A stretch of 64,000 nt of DNA from Allosphingosinicella sp. GTDB taxonomy: Bacteria > Pseudomonadota > Alphaproteobacteria > Sphingomonadales > Sphingomonadaceae. The translations under genes and the position numbers were made by a program. A model generated the notes under the pieces. That model had not been told where the DNA came from. It worked only from the letters and a program-made list of their open reading frames with translations, and searched no databases. Below are positions 20,720-31,905 of this stretch, piece after piece. The DNA is taken from NCBI GenBank assembly GCA_030447665.1, contig JAUJOJ010000001.1:180058-244057 (forward strand), written 5' to 3'. Numbering within the stretch: position 1 is the first letter of the stretch; each line of letters starts with the position of its first letter.

Positions 20720-22186
20720 CTAGGGCGCGGGATAACGCGCCGGATCGGCGAGTGCCCGGGCGAGCGCGATGTGAAGATCGGTGTCCTCGACAGCGCCGCC
20801 GAGTTCGATGCGTTGATCAAGATCGTCATCCGGCTTGTGATAGGGACCGTCGAGATAGGCGCGAAGCCGGCTCATGTCGCTGACCGACCCGGTCGCCATC
20901 ACGGCGGGGATGTTGCGTCGGGCCAGCGCCCAGCCGTCCTGCCGCTCGATCATGACATTGGCCTCGGTATCCGTATCGACCGCCCGCCCCAAGGCACGGG
21001 CGGTCGCGTCGATGACCCGCTTCAGCCCGGGATAATTCCCGCGGCCGATGATCGCGACGGGAAGGCCGGCCGGAGCGATCGCCGTCGTATCGATGTTGAG
21101 GGCGGCGACAATCCGCTCGATGGCGGGCGGCGGCGACGCGGCGAAAGCATCGGCGCCTAGCAGGCCCCGCTCTTCCAGCGTCGTCGCGACGAAGTAGATG
21201 CTGCGCGCCGGCCTCGCCCCGGCGGCGGCGGCGTGCGCCGTCTCGATCAGGATCGCGGTGCCGCTCGCATTGTCGACCGCGCCGTTGCAAATGCGGTCCG
21301 GCGTGCCTTCCGGCTTGCACAGACCGAGATGATCCCAATGGGCCATTAGGACCACGGCTTCACCCGGACGGCCGCTGCCTTCGATCCTGCCGATGATGTT
21401 CGCCGCTTCATAGGCGCGCACCGTGGTTCCAATATCGAAGCTGGCATCGATGCCGAGCCTCCGCGCCCGAAAGCCCGGACGCGAGGCCTCCTCGCTAATG
21501 GAGGAAAGATCGAGACCGGCACCGCGGAGCAAAGATGCGGCACCGGCCGTCGAAATCGCGCCTTCGAGCGGAGCAGCACGGTCGAGCGGGACTGCCTTTC
21601 CCGCTGCCACTGCCGTTTTCACATCGGGCCACGGCGCGGCGGCTGGCGCGATCGCGATTACGCCCCGCGCGCCCGCGGCTGCAAGCGCGGCCGTGCGAGC
21701 GCTCAGCTCCGCGGCGCCCTCCCGACCCGGCGGGTTGGCCCCAAGGACCAGCACCAACGCGTTGCCGAGGTCAGCGCCCTCGATATGCTCCGCCATCCCA
21801 TATCCTGCGAAGATCACCGGCACGTCGGCGAGACGCAGCCGAGCCTCCTTGCCGACCAGGACCAGGGCATCCTCCGGCACCTCCAACCGCCGGGTTCCGG
21901 CTTTCCAGGATATCCGGCTTCGCTCCGGCCGCCGCTCGATCATGCCCACGATTTGGCGCCAGCCTCCGCCGGCCGCGCCGGGCGCGAGCCCAGCCTGAGC
22001 GAAGGATTCGAGCAGATAGGCTTCGGTCCGCTCGCCCCCCGGGGTGCCGGGCTCGCGGCCTTCATAGCCGTCGCTGGCGAGCACCCGAATGTGGCGCATC
22101 AGCTCGTCGGGCCCGACCCGCTGCTGGGCCTCGGCGATTGTCGAGAGAAGGAGCAGCGCGGCCGCGGGCGGGAAGCGTGAGAACAT
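20720..22186 (-). CDS. Exported M28-family aminopeptidase
   Basis: 488 residues with a signal peptide (MFSRFPPAAALLLLSTIAEA). A PA-like insert (FAGYGMAEHIEGADLGNALV) precedes the M28 zinc domain. Likely zinc ligands are in VVLMAHWDHLGL, NGAVDNASGTAILIE, ATTLEERGLLGADA and the late His of LDGPYHKPDDDLD. It is a periplasmic peptidase of unknown preference. The ATG at 22186 is chosen for the signal peptide; the frame is open further upstream but without conserved sequence. It is the last gene before the guaB upstream repeat. Confidence 0.88.
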   Translation of the reverse strand: MFSRFPPAAALLLLSTIAEAQQRVGPDELMRHIRVLASDGYEGREPGTPGGERTEAYLLESFAQAGLAPGAAGGGWRQIVGMIERRPERSRISWKAGTRRLEVPEDALVLVGKEARLRLADVPVIFAGYGMAEHIEGADLGNALVLVLGANPPGREGAAELSARTAALAAAGARGVIAIAPAAAPWPDVKTAVAAGKAVPLDRAAPLEGAISTAGAASLLRGAGLDLSSISEEASRPGFRARRLGIDASFDIGTTVRAYEAANIIGRIEGSGRPGEAVVLMAHWDHLGLCKPEGTPDRICNGAVDNASGTAILIETAHAAAAGARPARSIYFVATTLEERGLLGADAFAASPPPAIERIVAALNIDTTAIAPAGLPVAIIGRGNYPGLKRVIDATARALGRAVDTDTEANVMIERQDGWALARRNIPAVMATGSVSDMSRLRAYLDGPYHKPDDDLDQRIELGGAVEDTDLHIALARALADPARYPAP

Positions 22187-22254
22187 GAAGCTGCCTACGG
22201 GGGAGCGGCGGCGCTCGCAAGAGCGTGGCGGCGCGCCTTTGCCGCAAGTTTCGC

Positions 22255-23064
22255 CTAGCGGCGCGCCTTTGCAAGCACGGCCCGCGCCTGTTCGACATGC
22301 ATGGCCTCGATCATCCGGCCCTCGTACCGCTCGGCGCCACCGGTCGCGGCGGCGATCAGCCGCTCGGCGGCGTCCACTTCTTCCGGACCCGGGCCGAAGA
22401 TGCGGTTGGCGATATCGATTTGGGCGGGATGAATGAGCGACTTGCCGTCGAACCCGAAGCCCTTTCCTTCCTCGCACTGGCGGGCGAGTCCCTCCTCGTC
22501 CTCAAGCTTGTTGTAGACGCCGTCGAACGCCGCGACCCCGGCTGCCCGGGCGGCGAGCACCACCATCTGCAGGCTGTGGACAAGCCCCGCTCTCCCTGCG
22601 CCCAAAGCGATGCCGAGATCGGCGCTGAGATCGTTCGTCCCCGCGATCAGGCCGGCGGTGCGGGGGGCGATGGCGGGCGCGTTCAGCACGCCCGGCGCGG
22701 TTTCGATCATCGCCAGAACCGGCTTGCCGAGCAGACCCGCGGCATCTTCGACCTGGTGGTGGTCCTCGGCCTTCGGAACGATGACGAAAGCAGCCTCGCT
22801 GTGACGAAAGGCGAGGATATCCTCCTCATAATGCTGTGTGCCGTGCCCGTTCATCCGGATCACCGACGGACGATCGCCGAAGCCGTCTGCCACCGCGTCC
22901 ACTGCGGCAGCGCGCGCGACCGCTTTGTCCTCCGGCTTTACCGCATCCTCGCAGTCGAGGATGATCATGTCGGCCGGCAGCCCCCGCGCCTTTTCGATCG
23001 CTCGCGGGTTCGAGGCGGGGAGGAACAGGATCGAGCGGCAGAGGCGCAGGTTGGTCGGCTTCAT
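22255..23064 (-). CDS. HpcH/HpaI (CitE-like) CoA-ester lyase
   Basis: 269 residues of TIM-barrel CitE type. It has LRLCRSILFLPASNPRAIEK at the start, then DMIILDCEDAVKPEDK with acidic metal ligands. After that come VIRMNGHGTQHYEEDI, VLAMIETAPGVLNAPAIA with its Glu ligand, TNDLSADLG and FDGKSLIHPAQIDIAN. Homologues cleave citramalyl-, malyl- or related CoA esters. No CitD/CitF neighbours occur, so it is not citrate lyase; Mcl or CLYBL-like activity is likelier. It diverges from the SPFH gene over 72 bases. Confidence 0.87.
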   Translation of the reverse strand: MKPTNLRLCRSILFLPASNPRAIEKARGLPADMIILDCEDAVKPEDKAVARAAAVDAVADGFGDRPSVIRMNGHGTQHYEEDILAFRHSEAAFVIVPKAEDHHQVEDAAGLLGKPVLAMIETAPGVLNAPAIAPRTAGLIAGTNDLSADLGIALGAGRAGLVHSLQMVVLAARAAGVAAFDGVYNKLEDEEGLARQCEEGKGFGFDGKSLIHPAQIDIANRIFGPGPEEVDAAERLIAAATGGAERYEGRMIEAMHVEQARAVLAKARR

Positions 23065-23136
23065 CTCTCGATTCTTCTTGGAAGCGGGGTCGCTTGTCTA
23101 CATGATATGCGCCGCAGGCTTGGAAGGTGCATCGAC

Positions 23137-24111
23137 ATGGCAGCCACCGCTTTGTTCTTCGTGCTCGTGCTGGTCATCATCTACCTGATGGCCAGCATCA
23201 AGATCGTCCGCCAAGGCTATCATTATACGATCGAATATTTCGGCCGTTTCACCACCGTCGCGCGCCCCGGCTTCAATTTCTACCCCGCCTTCTTCTACCG
23301 TGTCGGGCGCAAGGTGAACATGATGGAGCAGGTGCTCGACATTCCCGGCCAGGAGATCATCACCAAGGACAATGCGATGGTCTCGGTGGACGGCGTAGTC
23401 TTCTTCCAGGTGCTGGACGCGGCCAAGGGCGCTTACGAGGTGTCCGACCTCTACCTCGCTATCATGCAGCTCACGACCACCAACCTTCGTACCGTCATGG
23501 GCTCCATGGATCTCGACGAGACCTTGTCGAAGCGCGACGAGATCAATGCCCGTCTCCTGCTGGTCGTCGACCAGGCGACCGAAGCCTGGGGCGTTAAGAT
23601 CACCCGCGTCGAGGTGAAGGACATCCGCCCGCCCGCGGACATCGTCAACGCCATGGGCAGGCAGATGAAGGCCGAGCGCGAGAAGCGCGCTTTGATCCTG
23701 GAATCGGAAGGCTTGCGCGCTTCCGAGATCCTGAAGGCGGAAGGGCAGAAGCAGGGCCAGATCCTCCAGGCCGAAGGGCGGCGCGAAGCGGCTTTCCGCG
23801 ATGCCGAGGCGCGCGAGCGCGAAGCCGAAGCCGAGGCCAAGGCGACGCAGATGGTTTCCGACGCCATCTCGGGAGGCAATGCGCAGGCGATCAACTACTT
23901 CATCGCGCAGAAATATGTCGAGGCGGTGAGCCGGTTCGCCACCTCTCCCAATGCCAAGACGATCCTGTTCCCGGTCGAGGCGACGCAGCTGATCGGCACG
24001 CTCGGCGGCATCGGTGAGCTCGCGCGCGACGCGCTTGGAACACGGGATGCTGCGCCGCCGCCCGCCCCGCCTGCTCGGCGCCGAGGCCCCTTCGAGGGCC
24101 CCGGCCAGTGA
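23137..24111 (+). CDS. SPFH/Band 7 (stomatin-like) membrane protein
   Basis: 324 residues. One N-terminal membrane segment (ALFFVLVLVIIYLMA) leads into a Band 7 domain (VRQGYHYTIEYFGRFTTVAR, RPGFNFYPAFFYRVGRKVN). A long alpha-helical, likely coiled-coil stretch (KAEREKRALILESEGLRASE, QILQAEGRREAAFRDAEARE) comes next, then a Pro-rich tail. The ATG at 23137 has GGAAGG upstream. It overlaps the following NfeD gene by 4 bases; SPFH-NfeD pairs form membrane microdomain scaffolds. It resembles QmcA/stomatin more than HflK/HflC, which come as a pair with each other. Confidence 0.92.
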   Translation: MAATALFFVLVLVIIYLMASIKIVRQGYHYTIEYFGRFTTVARPGFNFYPAFFYRVGRKVNMMEQVLDIPGQEIITKDNAMVSVDGVVFFQVLDAAKGAYEVSDLYLAIMQLTTTNLRTVMGSMDLDETLSKRDEINARLLLVVDQATEAWGVKITRVEVKDIRPPADIVNAMGRQMKAEREKRALILESEGLRASEILKAEGQKQGQILQAEGRREAAFRDAEAREREAEAEAKATQMVSDAISGGNAQAINYFIAQKYVEAVSRFATSPNAKTILFPVEATQLIGTLGGIGELARDALGTRDAAPPPAPPARRRGPFEGPGQ

Positions 24112-24572
24112 CTTTCGAGGGGATCGAGCCGCATTGGATGTGGCTCACCGCCGCGGCGGTTCTGGGCATCGCCGAGCTGCTCATGCCGGGCGTCTTCCTG
24201 ATCTGGCTGGCGGCCGCGGCGGCGATCACCGGCTTCGCGGCGCTGCTGTTCGGCTTCCCGCTCGCCTTCCAGTTCGCCCTGTTCGCGCTGCTGGCAATCG
24301 CGGCGGTCTATGCAGGGCGCCGCTGGTACGCCGACAATCCGGTCGAGAGCAGCGATCCGCTCCTCAACGACCGTGCGACCCGGCTGATCGGTCAGACAGT
24401 GGTCGTTGTCGGCCCGATTGAAAATGGACTGGGGCGGGTGAAGGTCGGCGACGGCGTCTGGAACGCGAAAGGCCCCGATGCGGCGATCGGCGCGTGCGTG
24501 CGGGTGACGGGCGCCGACGGCACCTGCCTCAAGGTCGAGCCCGCCGGCCCTCCGGCACGCGCCCTCGAATAG
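24108..24572 (+). CDS. NfeD-family membrane protein
   Basis: 154 residues. Two or three membrane segments (WLTAAAVLGIAELLMPGVFL, LIWLAAAAAITGFAALLFG, FQFALFALLAIAAVYAG) precede a C-terminal OB-fold-like NfeD domain (LIGQTVVVVGPIENGLGRVK, VGDGVWNAKGPD). The GTG start at 24108 overlaps the SPFH stop, so translation is probably coupled. It is short, lacking the protease domain of long NfeD proteins. The standard role is as membrane partner of the adjacent SPFH protein. Confidence 0.9.
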   Translation: MTFEGIEPHWMWLTAAAVLGIAELLMPGVFLIWLAAAAAITGFAALLFGFPLAFQFALFALLAIAAVYAGRRWYADNPVESSDPLLNDRATRLIGQTVVVVGPIENGLGRVKVGDGVWNAKGPDAAIGACVRVTGADGTCLKVEPAGPPARALE

Positions 24573-24608
24573 CGGGCGCGGCCTCGAAAAGCCGCGCCCG
24601 GGCCAGCG

Positions 24609-25343
24609 TCATGCCGGCCGATAGAAAGCAATCAGCGTCCGCCGATATTCGGGGCTGAATTCCGGCTCGTCATTGGCCTCGAAGCGCGGCGCATCGGCCA
24701 TCTGCTCCTTGGTGATGTCGAGCGCATAGCCGTCCTTCTCCACGTCATATTCGAGGATCGGCCAGGGGAGCGGGAAGAGCGAGGCGCCAAGCCCCATCGT
24801 CCCACCAAACTTCATGACGGCATAGGCGACGCGGCCGGTATATTTGTCGACCATGAAGCCTTGGATATGGCCCAGCGTCTCTCCGTTCGTGCCGACGACC
24901 GGAGTGCCTTCGACCTTGGTCGAAGAGATGAGCCGGACACTCTCGTCCGTCTCCAGCCGGGCCTGGAAGTCGTCCTGCTGGCGCCCCTTGCGCTGCTGGA
25001 CCAGCTTGGCAGCTCCTGCGGCAGCCGCTGCGACGCCGACGGCGGCGGCCGCGCCGACACCGATCTTGTTCCAGTTCCACAGGCCCTTGTCGGCAATAGC
25101 TTCGCCGCCTTCCTCCTCTTCGAGCAGCACGGCGGCGTTTCCGTTGGCGGAAAGGCGGATCTTGTCGCCCTCAATGGTCGCGATGAGGCCGCGCGAAATA
25201 TAATGATGGTGGTCGCTGTGCGAGCCGCTGTCTTTCTTGGTAAGCTTGATGCGATCGCCGTCGAGCTTGTCGACCGTGCCGACATGGACGCCGTCGGCGC
25301 CGATCACTTCCATATGTTCCCGAATCTGGCTGAGATCCGCCAT
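24609..25343 (-). CDS. DUF2171 / PRC-barrel two-domain protein
   Basis: 244 residues. The N-terminal DUF2171 domain reads REHMEVIGADGVHVGTVDKL, KLTKKDSGSHSDHHHYISRG. An Ala-rich hydrophobic linker (IGVGAAAAVGVAAAAAGAAK) follows. The C-terminal part (TKVEGTPVVGTNGETLGHIQ, GFMVDKYTGRVAYAVMKFGG) is a PRC-barrel-like domain. PRC barrels often mediate RNA or protein contacts; the role here is unknown, possibly envelope or stress related. Its 200-base upstream space is shared with a divergent small lipoprotein gene. Confidence 0.8.
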   Translation of the reverse strand: MADLSQIREHMEVIGADGVHVGTVDKLDGDRIKLTKKDSGSHSDHHHYISRGLIATIEGDKIRLSANGNAAVLLEEEEGGEAIADKGLWNWNKIGVGAAAAVGVAAAAAGAAKLVQQRKGRQQDDFQARLETDESVRLISSTKVEGTPVVGTNGETLGHIQGFMVDKYTGRVAYAVMKFGGTMGLGASLFPLPWPILEYDVEKDGYALDITKEQMADAPRFEANDEPEFSPEYRRTLIAFYRPA

Positions 25344-25545
25344 TTCGATACTCCTTCACGCTGTTTGGATGGCTTTGGAACGTACCGGACGCGCAATGGA
25401 TGCACGGCTGGAGCGGAAATCGGTCGACGGAATTGAAGCCGTCCCGGATCTGGGATCCGCTCTGCTTCGAGGAGCGCCACCCCCTCAAATCTCCGGAGCC
25501 GGAACAGCGGCAGGGACGTTGTGGCCGCAACCGAGGAGACAGGCC

Positions 25546-25824
25546 ATGCGCATCATTTTTACTTTTCCGCTTCTGATGGTCGGCGCGTGCAACGTCGATA
25601 ACGATGCGGCGAACGATCAGGTGAGGGTGGAATATGATCAGAAGCGGATCGAGCGCGCCGCCGCCGCCACCGCCCGCACCGCCAAAGAGGTTAGTTCCGG
25701 CGTCGGCAATGTCGCCGTGAGCACCGGCCGGGCGATCAAGAACGAGGTCGGCGAGATCGACGTCGATGTGGACGTCAGGCGCAAGCGCGCGGAGGAAGCG
25801 GGCAACGAAGCCGGCACGAGGTGA
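25546..25824 (+). CDS. Small putative lipoprotein
   Basis: 92 residues. The start MRIIFTFPLLMVGACNVDND has a lipobox (VGAC), suggesting a lipid-anchored mature protein. The remainder is charged and helical (QVRVEYDQKRIERAAAATAR, VGNVAVSTGRAIKNEVGEID) and ends in an acidic/basic mix. GAGGAG lies about 8 bases upstream of the ATG. It resembles short conserved sphingomonad proteins of unknown function. Codon usage matches the neighbours. Confidence 0.65.
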   Translation: MRIIFTFPLLMVGACNVDNDAANDQVRVEYDQKRIERAAAATARTAKEVSSGVGNVAVSTGRAIKNEVGEIDVDVDVRRKRAEEAGNEAGTR

Positions 25825-25868
25825 CGCTCGGCGAAACCTGCACACTCCATCACTCGCCCATACGGTCA

Positions 25869-25887
25869 CCCCGGAATTGATCCGGGG
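25869..25887. repeat. Short GC hairpin
   Basis: CCCCGGA-ATTGA-TCCGGGG forms a perfect 7-bp stem in the 154-base gap between two convergent genes. It matches the form of common REP-like intergenic repeats and may end transcription, although it lacks a T-tract. Confidence 0.5.
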
Positions 25888-25978
25888 TCCACCTTCTCCT
25901 TTGCATGTCCGCTTCCACCCGTTCTGACATTGCAGGTCCCGACCGCGAGGTAAGACTCAGAAATGAATGCGCGCTCCC

Positions 25979-26422
25979 TCAGAATGATAAATCCGGCTCC
26001 ACCCACGCCAGCCGCGCCTCCTTCGATAACAGCCGCTCGGGCGAGTAGAAACGCAGCGGCCAATCGCGCCTCCCCTCTTCCGCGACCAAGAGCGCGTCGA
26101 CCTTCTCCACCAGCGGCAGCCCCGCATCAGTGCGCGCCAGGAATGCCCGCACCCCCCGGATATAAACCTGCGTGATCGTCTCGTGATAGCCCTGCGTCTC
26201 GTCATTCACGCCGCCGACGCTCTCGTTGAAGCGGCGGATGATGTCCGGCAGGTCCCGCTCGGCGGAGATCTCCGGCCGCTCGAGCAGGATGTAAAGGCAT
26301 GCGGCGAGGTGCGCCTCGTGCGTCCAGTCGGGCCGCGTCAGGGTGCGGGCGATCAGCCCCTCCCCGATCCTCCGGACCGCGCCGTCGTCCGCGAACAGCC
26401 GCGGCTCATATGCCTCCCTCAT
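25979..26422 (-). CDS. Conserved hypothetical protein
   Basis: 147 residues with no signal peptide or membrane segment; mostly helical. Notable stretches are TRPDWTHEAHLAACLYILLE, RRFNESVGGVNDETQGYHET and REGRRDWPLRFYSPERLLSK-like sequence near the end. The conserved-looking His and Glu residues in WTHEAH and GYHET might bind metal, but this is a guess. It lies 76 bases downstream of pckA on the same strand, so read-through from pckA is possible. Family not recognised. Confidence 0.6.
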   Translation of the reverse strand: MREAYEPRLFADDGAVRRIGEGLIARTLTRPDWTHEAHLAACLYILLERPEISAERDLPDIIRRFNESVGGVNDETQGYHETITQVYIRGVRAFLARTDAGLPLVEKVDALLVAEEGRRDWPLRFYSPERLLSKEARLAWVEPDLSF

Positions 26423-26498
26423 GTCGTTTCTCCAATAAAGAAGGAGCGCGCCGGCCGCCGCCGACGCGCTCCTTGTTGAGCTTGCTTGCTGCTTGGCG

Positions 26499-28094
<1,596 letters not shown>

Positions 28095-28256
28095 GTCCGT
28101 CTCCTGATTTATGCGACAAATTGCAGCGGAGAAACGCTGCTTCCGAACCCCGCCCGCATATCGAACGAGTGGGCTTGCGTCAAAGGGGGGAGCACCCCGG
28201 TTGCCCGTCTGTCCCGCATTGGATAAGACTTGCCCGGTGCCGGGAAAGCGGGAACA
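28095..28256. promoter_or_regulatory. Divergent pckA / chvI control region
   Basis: 162 bases between the two start codons must hold both promoters. I see no perfect palindrome of useful length and cannot place -35/-10 boxes with confidence. ChvI regulation of pckA is known from rhizobia; here it is inference from synteny. Confidence 0.5.
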
Positions 28257-28967
28257 ATGTCGATAACGATCGCGCTTGTCGACGACGACCGCAACATCCT
28301 CACCTCCGTTTCGATCGCGCTCCAGGCCGAGGGCTTCATCACCCGCGTCTATTCCGACGGAGAGACCGCGCTGAAGGCACTCGTCGACAATCCGCCCGAC
28401 CTGGCCGTGCTCGACGTCAAGATGCCGCGCATGGACGGCATGGAGCTGCTGCGGCGGCTGCGCGAAAGGAGCTCGATCCCGGTTATCTTCCTCACGTCCA
28501 AGGATGATGAACTGGACGAGGCGCTCGGCCTCGCAATGGGCGCGGACGATTATATCGCCAAGCCCTTCTCGCAGCGTCTGCTCATCGCCCGCATCAGGGC
28601 GGTGCTCCGGCGCGCCGAGATGCGCGCGGTGCCTCCGGCCGAGAGCCCGGCCGAGGAGGAAGCGCCGCTGATCGTGCGCGGCCGGCTCTCGATGGATTCT
28701 GCCCGCCACCGCGTCGCGTGGGACGGCAAGGATGTCACTCTGACCGTCACCGAATTCATGATCCTCGAAGCTCTCGCCCAGCGCCCGGGCGTCGTCAAAT
28801 CGCGCAACCAGTTGATGGATGTCGCCTATCAGGACGACATCTACGTCGATGACCGCACCATCGACAGCCATATCAAGCGGCTGCGCCGCAAGTTCAGGGC
28901 GGTGGACGACGAGTTCAAGACGATCGAGACGCTCTACGGCGTGGGCTACCGCTTTGGCGAGGAGTGA
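28257..28967 (+). CDS. chvI: Two-component response regulator ChvI
   Basis: 236 residues of OmpR/PhoB type. The receiver domain has acidic LVDDDRN, the phospho-acceptor Asp53 in [35 protein letters not shown] and [11 protein letters not shown]. The C-terminal winged helix runs through [19 protein letters not shown] and [19 protein letters not shown]. Start at ATG 28257, with GGGA upstream. Its end overlaps the kinase gene. Identity as ChvI rests on the chvG-hprK-rapZ neighbours and on divergence from pckA. Confidence 0.93.
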   Translation: MSITIALVDDDRNILTSVSIALQAEGFITRVYSDGETALKALVDNPPDLAVLDVKMPRMDGMELLRRLRERSSIPVIFLTSKDDELDEALGLAMGADDYIAKPFSQRLLIARIRAVLRRAEMRAVPPAESPAEEEAPLIVRGRLSMDSARHRVAWDGKDVTLTVTEFMILEALAQRPGVVKSRNQLMDVAYQDDIYVDDRTIDSHIKRLRRKFRAVDDEFKTIETLYGVGYRFGEE

Positions 28968-30525
28968 CGACCGGGAGCTTGCGCTCCGATGGTCCGCCCG
29001 CATTCCGCTGACGGCCCGGATCCTGCTGGTCAACATCGTCGCGCTCGCGGTGCTGGCGGGCGGCTTCTTCTATCTCGACAGCTATCGCACACGGCTGCTC
29101 GATCGCCGCGTGCAGCAGGTCGCCGACCAGGCCCGGCTGATCGCCGAAGCCAGCAATGCCGCGCCTCCCGAACGGCGGCCGGAGCTGCTGCGCCGCTTCG
29201 GAGCCATGACCGGACTGCGGCTGCGCGTTTACTGGACCGCCGAACCTTCCACAGAGCCGTTCGACAGCTGGCGGGGGGCACGTCCAACTTACGTCCTTCG
29301 AGACCCGGCAACGCAGCCTTGGCAGCGGCAGGCGGCCCGCACGATGGACCGAATAGTCAATTATATTGCCGGCGCGGCCCCGATCGACCTGTTCGCCGAA
29401 CCCTCGCCCGACCGGTTATCCGCCTGGCCGGAAGCCGTGGCGGTCAAGAAGGATCCGGGCCTCCGCAGCCGGGTTCGACAGGCTCAGGATCTTACCCCCG
29501 TCATCTCCACTGCGGTCCCGATCGCCGCGTTCGCCGGCGATCGCGGAGCCGTCCTGCTCGCGACGATCAATGCGCGGGACGTCACTCGGATCGTCCGCGC
29601 GGAGCGGCTGAGGCTTGGCTTCGTGCTCGCCGGCGTGACCTTGCTGTCGATCCTGCTGTCGCTCTTCCTGGCCCGCACCATTGCTCTTCCGCTGCGCCGG
29701 CTTGCCCGCGCCGCGGTGCAGGTCCGGATGGGCAGGGCGCGGGAAGTGTCGGTGCCCCGCCTTCCCGCCCGCCGGGACGAGATCGGAATGCTCGCCCGCG
29801 CGCTTCACGACATGACGCAATCGCTCCGCTACCGGATCGATGCGACGGAAGCCTTCGCGGCGGACGTCACGCACGAGCTCAAGAACCCCCTCGCCTCGCT
29901 TCGCTCGGCCGTCGACACCCTCGACCGGGTGAAGGATCCCGCGGCCTGGGAACAGCTCCTCGACGTGATCAGGAGCGACGTGAGCCGGCTCGATCGGCTG
30001 ATCGTCGACATCGCGGAAGTCTCGCGGCTCGATGCCGAGCTTTCCCGAGCCCGGTTCGAGCCGGTCGATCTCGGCACCATGATCGAATCGCTCCTCGGCC
30101 TCTGGGAACCCCGCGCCTCCGAGCGCAAGGCGCACATCGCCTTTGCCCGGCCGCGCGCCGGAACGGCCGTGATCCTGGGCGAGGAGTCGCGGCTGGCGCG
30201 TGTCTTCGACAATATCGTCGATAACGCCATCTCCTTCTCGCCCGATGGCGGCCTCATCGAGATCTGCGCGGTTCGGCTGGACAGGGAGGTGATCGTCACG
30301 ATCGAGGACGAAGGCCCCGGCATTCCCGAGGCCGCGCGTGAGGCGATCTTCAACCGCTTCCACAGCATCAGACCGGAAGGCGAAGCGTTCGGCCGCCATT
30401 CGGGGCTCGGCCTCGCCATCGCCAAGGCGATCGTCGAAGGCCATGACGGACGGATCGCAGCCGAGGACCGCCGCGACGGCCGCATCGGCGCACGGTTCGT
30501 GATCCGCTTTCCGGGAGTCGATTGA
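28954..30525 (+). CDS. chvG: Sensor histidine kinase ChvG
   Basis: About 523 residues. TM1 ([20 protein letters not shown]) and TM2 ([20 protein letters not shown]) flank a periplasmic domain of roughly 220 residues. HAMP ([20 protein letters not shown]), H-box ([20 protein letters not shown]), N-box ([13 protein letters not shown]) and G-boxes ([26 protein letters not shown]) follow. No ATG precedes TM1 in frame; the TTG at 28954, inside the end of chvI, gives [13 protein letters not shown] and is the best start. The stop overlaps hprK (TGATG). In related bacteria ChvG senses acid or envelope stress. Confidence 0.92.
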   Translation: MARSDDRELALRWSARIPLTARILLVNIVALAVLAGGFFYLDSYRTRLLDRRVQQVADQARLIAEASNAAPPERRPELLRRFGAMTGLRLRVYWTAEPSTEPFDSWRGARPTYVLRDPATQPWQRQAARTMDRIVNYIAGAAPIDLFAEPSPDRLSAWPEAVAVKKDPGLRSRVRQAQDLTPVISTAVPIAAFAGDRGAVLLATINARDVTRIVRAERLRLGFVLAGVTLLSILLSLFLARTIALPLRRLARAAVQVRMGRAREVSVPRLPARRDEIGMLARALHDMTQSLRYRIDATEAFAADVTHELKNPLASLRSAVDTLDRVKDPAAWEQLLDVIRSDVSRLDRLIVDIAEVSRLDAELSRARFEPVDLGTMIESLLGLWEPRASERKAHIAFARPRAGTAVILGEESRLARVFDNIVDNAISFSPDGGLIEICAVRLDREVIVTIEDEGPGIPEAAREAIFNRFHSIRPEGEAFGRHSGLGLAIAKAIVEGHDGRIAAEDRRDGRIGARFVIRFPGVD

Positions 30526-30967
30526 TGAGCAGCCCGTCCCTTTCCTCCGAGACTCTCCACGCATCATGCGTCGTCAGGGAGGGCGCGCGATCCTGATCAG
30601 CGGCCGCTCGGGAAGCGGCAAATCGGATCTTGCCCTGCGTCTCATCGACCGCGGCGCAAGCCTCGTCAGCGACGATTACACGATCGTGCGGCGGGTCGGC
30701 GGAAAGCTGCTGGCCAGCGCGCCGCCCGATATAGCGGGCAAGTTGGAAATCCGCGGGATCGGCATTGTCGAGCTGCCGGCTTCGGGCGATGCACCAGTCT
30801 GCATGATGGTCGATCTGAACGGTGAGGTCGAGCGCATGCCTGCCGCAGCGGGGCCGGTCGTCGTCGCCGGAATCAGGGTGCCGGTCGTCGCCCTCAACGG
30901 ACTTGAGGCATCGGCCCCCGTGAAGGTAGAAGTGGCGCTGGTCCGTTTCGGATTGCAAGCCGGGTGA
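30525..30967 (+). CDS. hprK: Short HPr kinase/phosphorylase (one frameshift)
   Basis: Alphaproteobacterial HprK, which lacks the N-terminal domain of Gram-positive enzymes. Its target would be Ser46 of the HPr encoded 1.8 kb downstream. The ATG at 30525 gives [17 protein letters not shown]. One indel near 30585 shifts into GGRAILISGRSGSGKSDLAL (P-loop), followed by LRLIDRGASLVSDDYTIV and the family motif GKLEIRGIGIVEL. 443 bases is not divisible by three, supporting an indel. An ATG at 30566 would skip the conserved LHASCV segment. The end overlaps rapZ by 4 bases. Confidence 0.9.
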
Positions 30968-31905
30968 AGAAGAGCACCGCTCCCAAGAGAATCCTGCTCG
31001 TCACCGGCCTGTCCGGCGCGGGCAAATCGACCGCGCTTCGAACGCTGGAGGATCTCGGCTGGGAGGTGGTGGACAATCTGCCGCTGTCGCTGCTCGACCA
31101 CCTCCTTTCCACTCCGATCCCCAAGGGAGCCGCCAAGGGCCGGCGCCCGCTGGCCATCGGCATGGACACGCGCACGCGCGACTTCGATGCCGCCAGGGTG
31201 GTGAAGCAGATCAAGGCGCTGGCAAGCGACCATTCTTTTCCGATCGAGACGCTCTATTTCGACTGCGCCGGCTCCGAGCTTCTCCGCCGCTACTCCGAAA
31301 CGCGCCGGCGCCATCCGCTTGCGCCCGACCGGCCGGCCACGGACGGCATCGCCGCCGAGCGAGGTCTGATGGAGCCGCTCCGCCGCTGGGCCGATTATGT
31401 GATCGACACGACCGACACCGACTCGAACGCTCTCCAGCGGCAAATCCGCGAGCGGTTCGGCAGCGGCAGCGGCGCTGCGACGCTCCACGTCATGTCCTTC
31501 GGCTTCGCTCGCGGCATTCCGCGCAACGCCGACAACGTCTTCGACATGCGCTTCCTCCGGAACCCCCATTGGGTCGACGAGCTTCGGCCGCTGACCGGCC
31601 GCGATCCGCCGGTCGGCGATTATGTGGCGGGCGACCCGGCTTATGCCGACGTCTTGCCCCAGATCGAGACGCTGCTGCTCACCCTCCTTCCCCGCTACGC
31701 CGCGGAAGGAAAATCCTATGTTACGATCGCTTTTGGTTGTACGGGCGGGCGCCATCGTTCCGTCCATGTGGCGGAACGTGTGGCCGCACGGCTGCGAGAG
31801 GCGGGTTTTTTGCCCACCGTGGAGCATCGCGATCTCGGGTCCCTGCCGCGCGACGTCATCGAAGCCGCCCAGCGCACTGAGGCGGCGACTGAACAAGGTG
31901 TTTGA
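30964..31905 (+). CDS. rapZ: RNase adapter / nucleotide-binding protein RapZ
   Basis: 313 residues. Walker A is VTGLSGAGKSTALRTLEDLG, followed by WEVVDNLPLSLLDHL and FDCAGSELLRRYSETRRRHP. The C-terminal domain has VMSFGFARGIPRNADNVFDM, RFLRNPHWVDELRPLTG and AFGCTGGRHRSVHVAERVA. In enterobacteria RapZ delivers small RNAs to RNase E; in alphaproteobacteria its role in this PTS operon is less clear. The GTG start at 30964 overlaps the hprK stop. Confidence 0.95.
   Translation: MKKSTAPKRILLVTGLSGAGKSTALRTLEDLGWEVVDNLPLSLLDHLLSTPIPKGAAKGRRPLAIGMDTRTRDFDAARVVKQIKALASDHSFPIETLYFDCAGSELLRRYSETRRRHPLAPDRPATDGIAAERGLMEPLRRWADYVIDTTDTDSNALQRQIRERFGSGSGAATLHVMSFGFARGIPRNADNVFDMRFLRNPHWVDELRPLTGRDPPVGDYVAGDPAYADVLPQIETLLLTLLPRYAAEGKSYVTIAFGCTGGRHRSVHVAERVAARLREAGFLPTVEHRDLGSLPRDVIEAAQRTEAATEQGV

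Noticed and set aside
22255-23064. Citrate lyase beta subunit
   Set aside because: Citrate lyase needs CitD, CitF and CitC partners, none of which are present; a stand-alone CitE-like lyase is better supported.
28095-29036. N-terminal extension of pckA through chvI
   Set aside because: The extra 314 codons are antisense to chvI, and PckA similarity begins exactly at the GTG at 28094.
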